From an uncultured Coriobacteriaceae bacterium (GTDB lineage Bacteria > Actinomycetota > Coriobacteriia > Coriobacteriales > Atopobiaceae): DNA of 6,585 bases. Under the pieces are notes generated by a model. That model did no database searches, was not told the origin of the DNA, and saw only the letters and a list, made by a program, of their open reading frames with translations. The stretch covers positions 1-6,585 of the forward strand of contig CANBCO010000018.1 in NCBI GenBank assembly GCA_947367165.1, in the 5' to 3' direction. Below are positions 5,768 through 6,585 of the stretch, one piece after another. A program made the position numbers and the translations under genes. How positions within the stretch are numbered: position 1 is the first letter of the stretch; the number at the start of each line of letters is the position of its first letter.

Positions 5768-6585
5768 TGAAGCTAACTATTACTGCACTTTCCTCTGAAG
5801 GAGCTGGGATTGCAAAAGACGATGACGGAAAAGTCTGGTTTGTAGAGCGCGGGCTTCCGGGAGATATTGTAGAGGCTCACGTCTGCACAAACCACACGCG
5901 CTGGGGAAAAGCTGAAGTTGAGCGCTTTATTACAACAAGTTCAGAGCGCATCCCTTTTGCGTGCCCGTATAAAGATGTTTGTAACGGATGCTTGTTAGGA
6001 GAGTTGCCCTATGCCCATCAGCTTGCCTTTAAAAAGCAGCAGGTAGAAGATGCTTTTTTGCATATTGCCCAAATTGAAGTAAACTGTAGCGACATACAAC
6101 CTTCCCCTGCCTGCCTTTCTTATAGAAACAAAATTGAGCTCAGCCGAGAAAAGCATGACAACGCCTATAAGCTAGGCTTTCATGGAAAAGCGTTTATCCC
6201 TATTGCAGAATGCCTTGCGTTTCAAGGCCCTTCCCCTCTTATACAAAAGCTAGAAGGCGCTCTTAATTACCTAGAGCATATTGCCTCCTCACATGTTTAT
6301 AGGGTAAGCATTCGCTCTTCAAAACACACCGGAGAGGTAGAAGTAGCCCTCTGGACCGAGACCGGCTCTTTTGAAAGAGCTATGGCGGCCCGCGTGCTTA
6401 ATGAACCTGCCATCACAAGCCTTGTACGTGTACAAACAAAAGGAGCTGCCAAAGCCAGGCATGTCGCAAACGTGGAGCGACTCAGTGGAAAGGGCTCTTG
6501 GACAGAGGTTTTGGGAGATTTTTCTTATTCCGTTTCTGCCCCAAGCTTTTTTCAAGTAAACACAGACGCTGCAGAGCGTATGGTC
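5767..6585 (+). CDS. RlmD/TrmA-family RNA (uracil-5-)-methyltransferase, 3' truncated by window edge
   Basis: The first 273 codons of a SAM-dependent methyltransferase that makes 5-methyluridine in rRNA or tRNA. A TRAM-type RNA-binding domain occupies about residues 1-55 (LTITALSSEGAGIA...VERGLPGDIVEAHV). It is followed by the [4Fe-4S] ligands C66, C72 and C75 (CX5CX2C) and the fourth, C149, matching the RlmD pattern. SAPSFFQVN at 257-265 is the conserved entry to the methyltransferase domain; the SAM-binding loops and catalytic cysteine lie beyond the window. The GTG start at 5767 overlaps the trpS stop (TAGTG). No upstream ATG is in frame, and the TRAM domain starts right there, so translation is probably coupled to trpS. 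Cluster cysteines plus TRAM favour the RumA/RlmD branch, but in Gram-positives such proteins may be RlmCD or an uncharacterised paralogue, so no symbol is given. Confidence 0.88.
   Translation, partial: MKLTITALSSEGAGIAKDDDGKVWFVERGLPGDIVEAHVCTNHTRWGKAEVERFITTSSERIPFACPYKDVCNGCLLGELPYAHQLAFKKQQVEDAFLHIAQIEVNCSDIQPSPACLSYRNKIELSREKHDNAYKLGFHGKAFIPIAECLAFQGPSPLIQKLEGALNYLEHIASSHVYRVSIRSSKHTGEVEVALWTETGSFERAMAARVLNEPAITSLVRVQTKGAAKARHVANVERLSGKGSWTEVLGDFSYSVSAPSFFQVNTDAAERMV

Noticed and set aside
1..6585. tRNA, rRNA, phage or transposase genes
   Set aside because: No cloverleaf, rRNA segment, integrase or transposase motif was seen on either strand.

Overview
The window looks like chromosomal DNA of a low-to-mid-GC, Gram-positive-type anaerobe. 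It carries an oxygen-sensitive class III ribonucleotide reductase and its activase, strong AGGA-type ribosome binding sites and compact operons. My best guess is a member of the Coriobacteriia, perhaps Atopobiaceae (Atopobium/Fannyhessea/Lancefieldella type). That rests on general protein resemblance and base composition judged by eye, so the lineage is tentative.

Layout, left to right. (1) A PAP2-superfamily membrane phosphatase on the + strand (96-821), followed by a perfect 16-bp-stem terminator (904-941). (2) An 893-bp convergent intergenic region (822-1714) dominated by a tandem array whose GGTAGG boundary recurs exactly every 62 bp, seven full units plus a degenerate eighth (966-1405). 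Every full unit is an inverted repeat, GGTAGG...CCTACC. The rest of the region holds a diverged 32-bp duplication and AT-rich DNA with no credible gene. (3) The minus-strand nrdD-nrdG operon (4465 down to 1715), encoding anaerobic ribonucleoside-triphosphate reductase and its radical-SAM activase, separated by 3 nt. (4) A 255-bp divergent control region (4466-4720) holding two NrdR-like boxes 42 bp apart, a dyad and a clear trpS promoter. (5) The + strand trpS gene (4721-5767), which overlaps by 1 nt the start of an RlmD/TrmA-type RNA uracil-5-methyltransferase. That last gene runs off the right edge.

nrdD and nrdG together make dNTPs without oxygen, and the paired boxes point to repression by NrdR, whose gene is not in this window. 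trpS and the methyltransferase form a translation-related operon.

The most unusual content is the 62-bp array and its core. The 9-mer TTTTCTCGG/CCGAGAAAA occurs five times in the array and six more times outside it: in nrdG, twice in nrdD, in the nrdD-trpS promoter region, in trpS and in the methyltransferase gene. The five genic copies fall in all three reading frames, which suggests a DNA-level motif enriched across the genome.
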